A stretch of DNA of 11,614 nucleotides from Bacillota bacterium (GCA_023435435.1 JAEYRW010000098.1:1-11614); one strand, 5' to 3'; counted from the stretch's first letter, positions 1-6,561 are shown. Program-made: numbers and translations. Notes: generated from the sequence alone by a model not told the origin.

Positions 1-6
1 GCGATT

Positions 7-44
7 AAAAAACGCCGGGGGGGGCTGCCCCCGGGACCCCCGCC
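7..44 (-). terminator. Intrinsic terminator of the araC-like / URO-D unit
   Basis: Read on the minus strand, a G+C-rich stem (CCGGGGG pairing with CCCCCGG, short loop) is followed at once by CG and six T residues (A-tract at 7-12 on the plus strand). This is the classical rho-independent layout. It lies about 95 bases downstream of the URO-D stop codon. A second hairpin (43-65) directly precedes it, so the two form a tandem structure. The long G-run allows several alternative registers for the stem. Confidence 0.72.
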
Positions 45-65
45 AAAGGACCACAGTCCCTTTGG
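43..65. repeat. Hairpin CCAAAGGAC / GTCC(C)TTTGG next to the terminator
   Basis: CCAAAGGAC (43-51) pairs with GTCCCTTTGG (56-65), with one bulged C and a four-base loop. It abuts the terminator hairpin at 7-44. A CCAAAGG...CCTTTGG hairpin followed by a C/G-run hairpin and a T-tract resembles intergenic elements I recall from several gut Clostridia; that resemblance is from memory and unchecked. It could be a repeated genomic element, an mRNA 3'-end stabiliser, or both. Confidence 0.5.
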
Positions 66-101
66 AATCCCCATGATCGGACCAGTCCTGTTTTCCGTCG
101 A

Positions 102-128
102 CCGCCCGGGGGCCTAAGCCCCGGACGG
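102..128 (+). other. Strong hairpin followed by a T-run, just beyond the URO-D stop
   Basis: CCGGGG (106-111) pairs with CCCCGG (119-124). Three outer pairs (102-104 with 126-128) extend the stem beyond one mismatch. A T-run (133-137) follows on the plus strand, so it could stop rightward transcription. On the minus strand the stem lies about 12 bases past the URO-D stop but has no U-tract, so there it would serve only as an mRNA 3'-end structure. Confidence 0.4.
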
Positions 129-139
129 CCGATTTTTCT

Positions 140-1363
140 TCATGGGGTATCGTCCGAAAGGGCTTCCCGGGCGAGTTCCACGAAGCGGCGGACCTTTTGC
201 CAAGTGCCCACGCGGTAGACGTCCCGCACGGCGATTTCGAGCTTGCAGCCGCTGGCGCATTTTGCCGTGTGCCGGAAGTGGGCGCGGGTAGCCTCCTCGT
301 TGAGCGTTTCCCCCACGCCCAGAAGGTTGGGGGAGGGTTTTCTGAGGTAGACGGTTTTTCTGTTTTGAAGGGCCTCGCCCATCTTCTCCTCGTCGCACCA
401 CGGGGAGACGGAAACTTTTCGGATGTTTTCAACCGTCGAAAGGCAGCCCGGCCAGATGGCGTCGACCGCCTCGCAGCACCCGTAGGAGGCGAGCCCGCAG
501 AGCTTCATGAGCCTTTCGTAGTACGGAAACACGAATTCCCGGTACATTTCCGGCGACACGCCGCTGGTCTCCTGGGAATCCATGTAGAGCCACATGTCCT
601 TGAGGGCGGCGCTTTCCTTTCCGTCGGGGAGCGAATCCGTGAAGCAATATGTGCCCTGGGCGAGGTGCTGGGCGCGGGCGGCGCTTCTTAACAGGCCCTC
701 GCGTTCGAGCATGCGGAAATAATTCTCATAGTCGCCCGTCAGCATTTCCATCATCCTGTGAAACAGCGCCGGGCTGTCATACATGGCGACAAACATATCT
801 TCCAGGGACATGATGTGCACAATGTCCTGGGTGGGCGTTGCGTACAGCGAAAAACCATCCGGGCGGACGGGGAGAATGTCCCCGAGCAGGTCCTCGAGAA
901 AAATCGCGTCCCGGGCTGATTTTTCCCTGTCCACGCCGTATTGGGATGGGCCGAGCTTGTGAAAATCTTCCTCGAGGTCGGTGATGTGAGAAACGAAGCG
1001 GTGCCCGATGCCGCCCGTTTCCTCCCGCGTCACCTTGAGGCCGAAGGGGATGAACCACGTACTCGGCCGGGTGCCGATGTGGTCGGGAACGAGGGTGTCA
1101 TCCCGGAACAGCTCCCGGTTCACAATGTTGCGCAGAAGCATCGCCTCGACCCGGCGCGCGTCCGCGTCCTCGCATTCCATGAGGGGCGGCAATATGTCCC
1201 CCTCGAACGTCCAAAGCTCCACCCGCAGCATGGGCCGGGTGTCGGCCTTCATATTGCCGTGGCATATCCATTCCCGCTCAAGCGCGCGGTTTTCGGCGCC
1301 GTTTGCGAGGGCAAGCTGTTTTTCCGCCAGCGCGCGGATGCGCGCTCTGTCCCTTTGCGTCAT
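140..1363 (-). CDS. URO-D superfamily protein, long (407-aa) CCE subtype
   Basis: The 407-residue product looks like the long, uncharacterised uroporphyrinogen-decarboxylase-like proteins common in anaerobic Firmicutes. Seen: a helix-rich first half; the segment MWLYMDSQETSGVSPEMYRE (257-276) and following aromatic/basic residues, typical of the barrel region; a Y-G-C-C-E motif (294-298); VSPWCD (319-324); and a Cys-rich C-terminal stretch (C369, C373, E376) before a basic end. The HemE substrate motif (PVWxMRQAGR type) is absent, so heme synthesis is unlikely. C296/C297/E298 with C369 or C373 could bind a metal such as zinc, by analogy with corrinoid methyltransferases of the superfamily; this is inference. 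The ATG is supported by a GAGGTGAT ribosome-binding site within the last codons of the upstream regulator, 4 bases away, so the two are almost certainly co-transcribed. Substrate unknown. Confidence 0.85.
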   Translation of the reverse strand: MTQRDRARIRALAEKQLALANGAENRALEREWICHGNMKADTRPMLRVELWTFEGDILPPLMECEDADARRVEAMLLRNIVNRELFRDDTLVPDHIGTRPSTWFIPFGLKVTREETGGIGHRFVSHITDLEEDFHKLGPSQYGVDREKSARDAIFLEDLLGDILPVRPDGFSLYATPTQDIVHIMSLEDMFVAMYDSPALFHRMMEMLTGDYENYFRMLEREGLLRSAARAQHLAQGTYCFTDSLPDGKESAALKDMWLYMDSQETSGVSPEMYREFVFPYYERLMKLCGLASYGCCEAVDAIWPGCLSTVENIRKVSVSPWCDEEKMGEALQNRKTVYLRKPSPNLLGVGETLNEEATRAHFRHTAKCASGCKLEIAVRDVYRVGTWQKVRRFVELAREALSDDTP

Positions 1364-1367
1364 GCGA

Positions 1368-2267
1368 TCACCTCAAGGCGGGCGCTTCTTCCACCGCCGC
1401 GCCCTTTCTGTAGCTGGACGGGGTCACGCCCGTGTGCTTGCGAAATGCCATATAGAAATAATTGACGTTCTGATAGCCGCAGCGCGCGGCGATGGCCTCC
1501 ATGGACTCCTTGTTCATGACGAGCAGATGCTTGGCGTGGAACATTCTGAGCGAGGTGAGGTACTGGATGGGCGTCACGCCGACGTACCGCTTGAACAGCC
1601 GGCAGAAGTGCTCGCGGCTCATAGATTCCCGGCGCGCGAGGATTTCCAGGGTAATGGGGCGCATGTAGTTTGCCTCCATGTAGGATCTTGCGTCCGTCAC
1701 GGCGGAGGACTGCTCGCGCAGGACGCACGGATGCTCGCCCGCCTCCCGGCGGGTGAGCACCAGGAGCTGGTAGAGAAGCGCCTTGGCATAAAGCTGATAC
1801 TCCTCCCGCTGGCCCGCATAGAGGGCCGCGGCCTCCAGAAAGGGCTTGTGGAACGCCTCAAAGTCCGTCACGCGCAAAACCGGCGGGATTTCGTACAGGA
1901 ACCGGAACGCCCGGTCGCGCCGGGCGAGCAGCCGCAGAAACGGCAAATCCACCACCGAGAGCATGCAGCGCGCGCCGATGGCGTAATAGGGCTCGAGATC
2001 CCGGTCATAGAAGGTGTCGAACAGGATGCCCGTGTACGAATACGGCGGAATGCCGTGCACCACATCCCCTGGACGGCGGAAAAAAAGGGTGCCCTTGTGG
2101 ATGGGAATGAACTGGTCAAACGTCACGCAGCCAGCGCCCAGCCCGCAATCGGTAATGAACTCGAGCTCGTTCCACATGACCATGCGCTCCTCAACGGTCA
2201 TGCCGGCGCGCAGCTCCCCGTGATTGACGTATGTGACGTAGGGATTGAACTCTCGAATCTCCCGCAT
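1368..2267 (-). CDS. AraC-family transcriptional regulator
   Basis: The 299-residue protein has the usual AraC layout. Residues about 1-110 form a probable cupin-like ligand-binding domain (WNELEFITDCGLG, then a region with HGIPPYSYTGILFD). A helical linker follows, then a C-terminal double helix-turn-helix at about 195-290. The first HTH spans LARRESMSREHFCRLFKR with GVTPIQYL (230-237). The second spans MEAIAARCGYQNVNYFYMAF with GVTPSSY (280-286), the family hallmark. The ligand domain suggests control by a small molecule, often a sugar or aromatic compound in this family. It shares a 4-base junction with the downstream URO-D gene and diverges from the transporter operon. It is therefore the probable regulator of both, and of itself. 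A GAGG ribosome-binding site about 12 bases upstream supports the ATG. Confidence 0.93.
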   Translation of the reverse strand: MREIREFNPYVTYVNHGELRAGMTVEERMVMWNELEFITDCGLGAGCVTFDQFIPIHKGTLFFRRPGDVVHGIPPYSYTGILFDTFYDRDLEPYYAIGARCMLSVVDLPFLRLLARRDRAFRFLYEIPPVLRVTDFEAFHKPFLEAAALYAGQREEYQLYAKALLYQLLVLTRREAGEHPCVLREQSSAVTDARSYMEANYMRPITLEILARRESMSREHFCRLFKRYVGVTPIQYLTSLRMFHAKHLLVMNKESMEAIAARCGYQNVNYFYMAFRKHTGVTPSSYRKGAAVEEAPALR

Positions 2268-2330
2268 GGTCTCGCTTCCTCTTGATCAAGATCTATGAGA
2301 AACATGTCAATGGATTGGATTGAAAGCCCC

Positions 2331-2359
2331 TTGAAACGATGTTACAATGCTAACATAAA
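2331..2359 (+). promoter_or_regulatory. Candidate promoter for the rightward operon
   Basis: TTGAAA (2331-2336), a 17-base spacer and CATAAA (2354-2359) form a moderate sigma-A-like promoter facing the transporter operon and overlapping the regulator promoter. Transcription from it would give a leader of about 215 bases before the ATG at 2584. The match is only partial, as expected for an activator-dependent promoter, and another site nearby remains possible. Confidence 0.3.
2339..2356. promoter_or_regulatory. Inverted repeat ATGTTA-N6-TAACAT over the -10 box
   Basis: A perfect 6+6 inverted repeat with a six-base spacer covers the -10 box of the regulator promoter and the spacer of a possible opposing promoter. 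A second inverted repeat, TAATGT (2367-2372) with ACATTA (2386-2391), overlaps the -35 box. Both are plausible regulator-binding sites, although short A+T-rich repeats also arise by chance. Confidence 0.42.
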
Positions 2360-2375
2360 AGAACGCTAATGTCAA
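2347..2375 (-). promoter_or_regulatory. Promoter for the AraC-family regulator and URO-D gene
   Basis: On the minus strand there is a perfect TTGACA -35 box (plus-strand TGTCAA, 2370-2375), a 17-base spacer and TAGCAT as -10 box (plus-strand 2347-2352; four of six match). Transcription would start near 2340, giving a leader of about 70 bases before the regulator ATG. The -10 box lies within an 18-base inverted repeat and the -35 within a repeated ATGTCAAT, which suggests autoregulation. Confidence 0.65.
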
Positions 2376-2450
2376 TTATTCATTTACATTAAAAGCAATA
2401 TTCAGCTCAAAAACAGTCAACTTTTTCGATATTTTGTTAAATTACGAAAC

Positions 2451-2463
2451 CAATCCAGGATTG
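2451..2463. promoter_or_regulatory. Palindrome CAATCC-A-GGATTG
   Basis: A perfect 6+1+6 palindrome in the leader of the rightward operon. Its right half continues as GGATTGAA, which also occurs at 2317-2324 on the other side of the promoters (141 bases apart). Two distant copies flanking divergent promoters would fit a DNA-looping or dual-site arrangement, but no binding is shown by the sequence. Confidence 0.35.
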
Positions 2464-2502
2464 AAGGACGCTCCGGCGGGAGATCGGGGTTCGGCGGAGA
2501 AA

Positions 2503-2552
2503 CGACTTTTGTCGAAAATTGCGGAAACGCCGCGGAAAGCAGACAAAAGTTG
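2503..2552 (+). other. Possible leader stem-loop before the second URO-D gene
   Basis: ACTTTTGTC (2505-2513) and GACAAAAGT (2542-2550) are perfectly complementary, with a G-U and a C-G pair extending the stem outward. The 28-base loop contains a smaller hairpin, GCGG (2521-2524) with CCGC (2530-2533). The structure ends about 30 bases before the start codon. It overlaps GTTGA-GA-TCAAC (2549-2560), so two alternative foldings compete. No T-run follows, so it is not a terminator. No known riboswitch family was recognised. Confidence 0.4.
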
Positions 2553-2583
2553 AGATCAACATTTAACAAGGCGGGATGGACGC

Positions 2584-3624
2584 ATGGGAACAGAATTTCG
2601 GGCACTTTCACGGGAGGAACTGGCGCGCGTCATCGAGGGGCGCGGAACGGCCGGGCGAGTGCCGGTGATGCTGCACTTCTGGATCAACCCGGACGCGTTC
2701 CCCGCGCCGGAAAGGGCGCGGGAGATTCTCGACCGCTACCCGCAGGACGCCCTGCCCGTCTGGTTTCAAATTCCGCGCGTCTATGAGGCCCCGGCGGACG
2801 CACCCTCCTACCGATGGAGCTGGAAGGACCAGGCGTCCAAGGGGCGGGCGCTGGACGCGGACGGCTTTGTCGAGGACTGGGACGCGGAGCTGGACGCGCT
2901 TTTATCCGATTTTCCGTCCGCCGACCATCCGGGGCTCATCCCGGAAAAGCCGGCGGAGGACGGACGGTACCGGCTGGGCTGCTGGTGGTACTTCTTTTTC
3001 GAGCGGTTCTGGTCGATTCGTGGCATGGAAAACGCGCTGACCGACTTTTACGAATACCCGGAGGCGGTGCACGCGCTGTTCCGGAAGCTGACGGATTTTT
3101 ACAAGCGCATGCTCGAGCGCGGCAGGCGCGAGCTGAATCTGGACGGCGTCTTCACCAGCGACGATCTGGGCACCCAGGCGAGCGTTTTTTTCAGCGGAAA
3201 AATTTTTGACGAGTTCTTCTACCCGTACTACAAAGAGGTCGTGGACAAGGCCCACGAGCTGGGCATGCACTTCTGGCTGCACACCTGCGGAAATGTATGG
3301 GAATTTTTGCCGAAGTTCATCGACATCGGGATCGACGTCGTCCACCCCATTCAGAAGCATACCATGGACGAGCGGGCGGTGGCGCGTGCGTTCGGCGACA
3401 AAATCGCCATCTGGGCGGGCTTCGACGTGCAAAGAACCATCCCGTACGGGACGCCGGACGAGGTGCGCGCGGAGGTGCGCAGCCTCATGGACGCTTACGC
3501 GCGGCCGGACGGGCGGTTTCTGTTTACGCTTGGAAACGGCGCGACGGGGGACACGCCCATCGAAAGCCTCGCGGCGCTGTTTGAGGAAGCGTTTGCTTAC
3601 GGGGCGCGGGTTCTGAAGGCCTGA
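2584..3624 (+). CDS. URO-D superfamily protein, short (346-aa) HxC subtype
   Basis: The 346-residue protein belongs to the URO-D superfamily, which includes uroporphyrinogen decarboxylase and the corrinoid methyltransferases MtaA, MtbA and CmuA. Seen: TSDDLGTQ (191-198), a hallmark of the non-HemE relatives; LHTCGN (232-237), where H233-x-C235 matches the zinc-binding pair of MtaA/MtbA; IDVVHPIQKHTMD (249-262); and a C-terminal TLGNGATGDTPIESL (315-329). The last occupies the place where MtaA-type enzymes have their third zinc-ligand cysteine, but no cysteine follows C235, so the metal site is incomplete or different. HemE motifs are absent. It shares little motif content with the longer URO-D protein at 140-1363, so the two belong to different subfamilies. 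It leads the transporter operon, 49 bases before the binding-protein ATG. A modest purine-rich ribosome-binding site (GGCGGGATGG) precedes the ATG. The substrate is unknown. Confidence 0.87.
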   Translation: MGTEFRALSREELARVIEGRGTAGRVPVMLHFWINPDAFPAPERAREILDRYPQDALPVWFQIPRVYEAPADAPSYRWSWKDQASKGRALDADGFVEDWDAELDALLSDFPSADHPGLIPEKPAEDGRYRLGCWWYFFFERFWSIRGMENALTDFYEYPEAVHALFRKLTDFYKRMLERGRRELNLDGVFTSDDLGTQASVFFSGKIFDEFFYPYYKEVVDKAHELGMHFWLHTCGNVWEFLPKFIDIGIDVVHPIQKHTMDERAVARAFGDKIAIWAGFDVQRTIPYGTPDEVRAEVRSLMDAYARPDGRFLFTLGNGATGDTPIESLAALFEEAFAYGARVLKA

Positions 3625-3673
3625 TTTGAGCGGCCGGGCTCACGGCCGTTTAATAGAACGAGGAGGGGAAACC

Positions 3674-5485
3674 ATGTTACGCAAGGCTCTGGCTCTATCG
3701 GTGGCGCTCTTTCTGATCCTGGTATCGATGGCGCCCGCGCTTGCCGAGGACGGCGAGCTCGTCAAGGAGGGCACGCCCGTACAGGGCGGAACCCTGACCA
3801 TCTCCGACTACTTCGACCCGCCGCCAGCCATCAACGGCAACGTGCTCACGACCTCCGGCGCGCCGGGCTCGATGGAGTACATGTACGACCGCCTGGTGGA
3901 GTACGCCCCGGTGCCGGTGGAGCACTACGCGTATTTCCTGGCAGAATCCAGCTATCAGGACGAGGAGAACCGCACCATCGTGGTGCTTCGCGAGAACGCC
4001 AAGTGGTCCGATGGCACCACCCTCACCGCCCAGGACGTCGTCTGCAACTACAACATGCGCTTCATGGTCAGCGACTCCGTCTGGCAGTATCTGACCAAGG
4101 TGGAAGCCCTGGACGACCGCACCGTGGCCTTCACCTGGCACACCTACTCCGACCTTCTCCCGCGCATGGCCTACAACCTGCGGATTGAGATGGGCTACGC
4201 GGAATACGGCAAGTGGGCCGACCAGGCCGCGGCGCTGCTGTCCAACCGCGTGTGGGACGACACGCAGATGATCTACTCCGTGCCCGCCGAGGATCAGGAA
4301 ACGCTCATCGCCCTGCGCGAGGACTGCTACACGTGGCTGCCCGACATCACCACCATGCGCACCAACAGCGCGTACTACGTGGAATCGGTCAACGCCAACG
4401 AGATCATGCTCACCAAGAACCAGTACTACTGGAACGCGGACAAGGTGTACATCGACCACGTGCGCATCCAGCGCTACGTTTCGGCCGAAGCCTACCTTGC
4501 CACCGTCATGCAGGGCGGTTACGACACCGAGCCTCACGGCCTGACTCCCGACCTGTTCAAGCAGCTCGAGGAAAACAACCCCGACATGGTGACCATGTGG
4601 GTGCCCGACCTCGGCCAGCCCGCCTTTGAATTCAACGTCCTTAAGTACCCCATGGACATCGTGGAAGTGCGCCAGGCGTTCGCGTTCATCGTCGACCGCG
4701 AGCTGCTGCTCGAGATTGCGGAGCCCGGCACGATGCCCCCGGACTACTACGCCACCGGCCTTACGCCTCTGTGGCGCGACGCGTATCTGACGGACGAGCT
4801 CAAGGCCCAGCTCACCGAGTATGTGCCCGACTATGACAAGGCGGACGAGCTGCTCGCCTCCATCGGCTGGACGCGCGGCAAGGACGGCTACTGGCAGAAC
4901 GAGAAGGGCGAGACCGTGACCATCGAGGTTTCCTCGATGAACAGCTGGCCGATCTTCTTCGCCTGCGGCGAGGCCGCCTCCCTGATGCTCGACGAGTACG
5001 GCATCAAGTCCACCTTCAACGCCATGGAGCTTTCCTCCTACTGGGATTACATCAACAACGGCGAGCACCAGGTCGCCTGCGACTTCCGCGGCGGCACCAC
5101 CCAGCGCGGCCCGTGGGAAGCCTACTCGGGCATCTATCTCTGGTCCAACAGCCGCATTGGCCTGAACCCCCAGGGTTCGCCTACCGACCTCAAGATTGAG
5201 ATCACCATGAAGAACGGCACCGTCATCAACGTCCGCGAGCAGCTGGCGAAGATGTTCTACGGCACCGCCGAGGAAGCCACCGCAGCCGTTCAGACCATGA
5301 TGAAGATGGAAAACGAGCAGCTGTTCGTGCTTCCCATCGGTGAGAAGTACGCGCCCATGAAGATCCACAATCCGAAGCTCGCGGGCTATCCGCTGGATGG
5401 CAACCACTGGGCGTGGTACATGGGCCACATGCGCGCCTATGGCCGCCTGCTCAAGTGCGGATACCTCTACTTCACCGAAGACTGA
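3674..5485 (+). CDS. ABC transporter substrate-binding protein, family 5 (Opp/Dpp type)
   Basis: The 603-residue extracytoplasmic solute-binding protein captures substrate for the permease/ATPase genes downstream. The start is set by AGGAGGGG (3661-3668) five bases before the ATG; the frame is open 48 bases further up without such a site. Residues 1-24 form a signal peptide (basic LRK, hydrophobic core, PALA), with likely signal peptidase I cleavage after A24. There is no lipobox cysteine; the first cysteine is C124. Family features: GGTLTI (38-43), LRENAKWSDGTTLTAQDVV (105-123), EVRQAFAFIVDRE (331-343), and the two-lobe length typical of cluster C proteins. The family binds peptides, oligosaccharides, nickel chelates and opines, so the substrate cannot be named. 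The many aromatic residues (for example W481, Y484, W490) could suit stacking on sugars or aromatics; that is inference. Confidence 0.93.
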   Translation: MLRKALALSVALFLILVSMAPALAEDGELVKEGTPVQGGTLTISDYFDPPPAINGNVLTTSGAPGSMEYMYDRLVEYAPVPVEHYAYFLAESSYQDEENRTIVVLRENAKWSDGTTLTAQDVVCNYNMRFMVSDSVWQYLTKVEALDDRTVAFTWHTYSDLLPRMAYNLRIEMGYAEYGKWADQAAALLSNRVWDDTQMIYSVPAEDQETLIALREDCYTWLPDITTMRTNSAYYVESVNANEIMLTKNQYYWNADKVYIDHVRIQRYVSAEAYLATVMQGGYDTEPHGLTPDLFKQLEENNPDMVTMWVPDLGQPAFEFNVLKYPMDIVEVRQAFAFIVDRELLLEIAEPGTMPPDYYATGLTPLWRDAYLTDELKAQLTEYVPDYDKADELLASIGWTRGKDGYWQNEKGETVTIEVSSMNSWPIFFACGEAASLMLDEYGIKSTFNAMELSSYWDYINNGEHQVACDFRGGTTQRGPWEAYSGIYLWSNSRIGLNPQGSPTDLKIEITMKNGTVINVREQLAKMFYGTAEEATAAVQTMMKMENEQLFVLPIGEKYAPMKIHNPKLAGYPLDGNHWAWYMGHMRAYGRLLKCGYLYFTED

Positions 5486-5501
5486 CGCGCGTTCATCCCA
5501 T

Positions 5502-5532
5502 CCGCCCGGGAATGCCCCGCATCCCCGGGCGG
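5502..5532 (+). other. Strong intra-operon hairpin after the binding-protein gene
   Basis: CCGCCCGGGAATGC (5502-5515) pairs with GCATCCCCGGGCGG (5519-5532): 13 of 14 pairs and a three-base CCC loop. It lies 16 bases past the binding-protein stop and is followed by GCATTTGGTATTGATTT, too weak for a full terminator. Such hairpins often protect the binding-protein mRNA 3' end or partly stop transcription, so that the binding protein is made in excess over the membrane components. That role is inferred from position. Confidence 0.65.
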
Positions 5533-5574
5533 GCATTTGGTATTGATTTGCAAGCGCGTTTGGAGGCGAAGCAT

Positions 5575-6561
5575 GTGGTTTGGCTGAAACGGTTGCTGCT
5601 GATATTTCTGACGGTTCTCTTTTCCTCGACGATCACGTTCGTGGTCATCCGCACCATGCCCGGCGACCCCGTCGAAACGCTGGCGATGGAGTTGCAGCGC
5701 AACATGGGCATGGGCCTCGAGGACGCGATGATCCGCGCCCGGGCGATGCTCAACTTTGATCCCACCGTTCCGGTGTACATTCAGTACATCCGCTATGTCT
5801 GGGGACTAATGCAGGGCAACTTCGGCGTGTCGATGCAGTTCAAGACGCCCGTCATGCAGGTGGTGGGAGACGCGCTGGCCTGGACGCTTCTGGTTTCCTC
5901 CATCGCGCTGTTTTTCTCGTTCATACTGGGCTCGCTCCTCGGCATGTACTGTGCCTGGAAGCGAAAGACGTTCATCGATCCCGTGGTGACGGTCTACGAC
6001 GCCATCCTCGGCGCCGTGCCTTCCTTTGTCATCGCCTATCTACTGGTTCTGCTGTTTTCAGTGAAATTTGGGCTTCTGCCCGCACGCGGCAACTACGACG
6101 CGTCGATCCCGCCCGGATGGACGTTTGCGTTTGCCGCGAGCGTGCTCCGGCACGCGGTTCTGCCCGTGCTTTCGTGGATGCTCACCACAATCGGCGGCTG
6201 GGCGCTGGGCATGAAGGCGATTTCGGTGTCCGTTCTGGGCGAGGACTTCATCACCTCCGCCCGGGCGCGGGGCCTGCCGGACAAGCGCATCGTGTGGGTG
6301 TACGTGGGCAGAAACGCGCTGCTTCCGCAGATCACGCACCTGGCAATGTCCTTCGGCATGATGTTCGCGGGCTCGGTGCTCATCGAGAACATATTCGTCT
6401 ACCCCGGCATGGGCTTCTTCTTCGGCAGGGCCATCACCGCACGGGACTATCCGCTCATGCAGGGCATGTTCATGATCATCACCGTGGCGGTGGTCATCGC
6501 GAACCTTTTTGCCGAAATCCTCTATTCGGTCATCGATCCGAGAATCAGGGAGGCGAGCTGA
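5575..6561 (+). CDS. ABC transporter permease, DppB/OppB type
   Basis: The 328-residue inner-membrane permease forms the first half of the transport channel. Seen: an N-terminal helix (about 4-26) ending in the family motif RTMPGDPVE (26-34); GNFGVSMQFKTPV (81-93); several helices from about 100 to 315; and the EAA-type ATPase-contact loop EDFITSARARGLPDKRIVWV (223-242). The ending SVIDPRIREAS (318-328) is the typical DppB C-terminus. The start is taken as GTG at 5575, eight bases after GGAGG (5562-5566). An ATG two bases earlier (5573) is in another frame and meets a stop after four codons. The length of about 330 fits the family. The stop overlaps the next ATG by one base (TGATG), indicating translational coupling. 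Confidence 0.92.
   Translation: MVWLKRLLLIFLTVLFSSTITFVVIRTMPGDPVETLAMELQRNMGMGLEDAMIRARAMLNFDPTVPVYIQYIRYVWGLMQGNFGVSMQFKTPVMQVVGDALAWTLLVSSIALFFSFILGSLLGMYCAWKRKTFIDPVVTVYDAILGAVPSFVIAYLLVLLFSVKFGLLPARGNYDASIPPGWTFAFAASVLRHAVLPVLSWMLTTIGGWALGMKAISVSVLGEDFITSARARGLPDKRIVWVYVGRNALLPQITHLAMSFGMMFAGSVLIENIFVYPGMGFFFGRAITARDYPLMQGMFMIITVAVVIANLFAEILYSVIDPRIREAS

Larger units (their letters stand above)
2268..2583. promoter_or_regulatory. Divergent regulatory region between regulator and transporter operon
   Basis: These 316 bases hold no gene and are strikingly A+T-rich at 2290-2450 against G+C-rich flanks. They contain a recognisable minus-strand promoter, a weaker plus-strand candidate, and several inverted and direct repeats, listed separately. 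ATGTCAAT occurs twice (2304-2311 and 2369-2376, 65 bases apart) and GTCAA again at 2416-2420. GGATTG occurs in tandem at 2312-2322 and again, as GGATTGAA, at 2458-2465. AraC-type regulators usually bind paired or direct half-sites, so these are reasonable operator candidates. Which ones are bound cannot be told from one sequence. Confidence 0.75.

Noticed and set aside
140..1363. hemE (uroporphyrinogen decarboxylase proper) for either URO-D gene, this one or 2584-3624
   Set aside because: Neither protein has the substrate-binding PVWxMRQAGR-type N-terminal motif, and neither sits with heme or siroheme genes.
1008..2285. Plus-strand open frame across the regulator and URO-D genes
   Set aside because: It is antisense to two genes with recognisable domains, and its product has no recognisable features and shadow-like composition.
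2460..2583. Cobalamin riboswitch in front of the URO-D/transporter operon
   Set aside because: Corrinoid-linked enzymes made this worth checking, but no recognisable B12-box element or matching arrangement of stems is present.
3631..3651. Terminator between the second URO-D gene and the binding-protein gene
   Set aside because: CGGCC/GGCCG gives only a five-base stem followed by TTTAATAG, which is too weak to separate the genes into two units.
3626..3673. Earlier start for the binding protein
   Set aside because: The added residues would spoil the signal peptide, and the strong AGGAGGGG site sits inside that stretch, right before the ATG at 3674.
3695..5536. Very long open frame antisense to the binding-protein gene (about 613 codons)
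   Set aside because: The translation is low-complexity, rich in V/H/G/L/A, with no domain. It is the expected mirror of a gene with G/C-ending codons; the plus-strand frame has a signal peptide, ribosome-binding site and family motifs.
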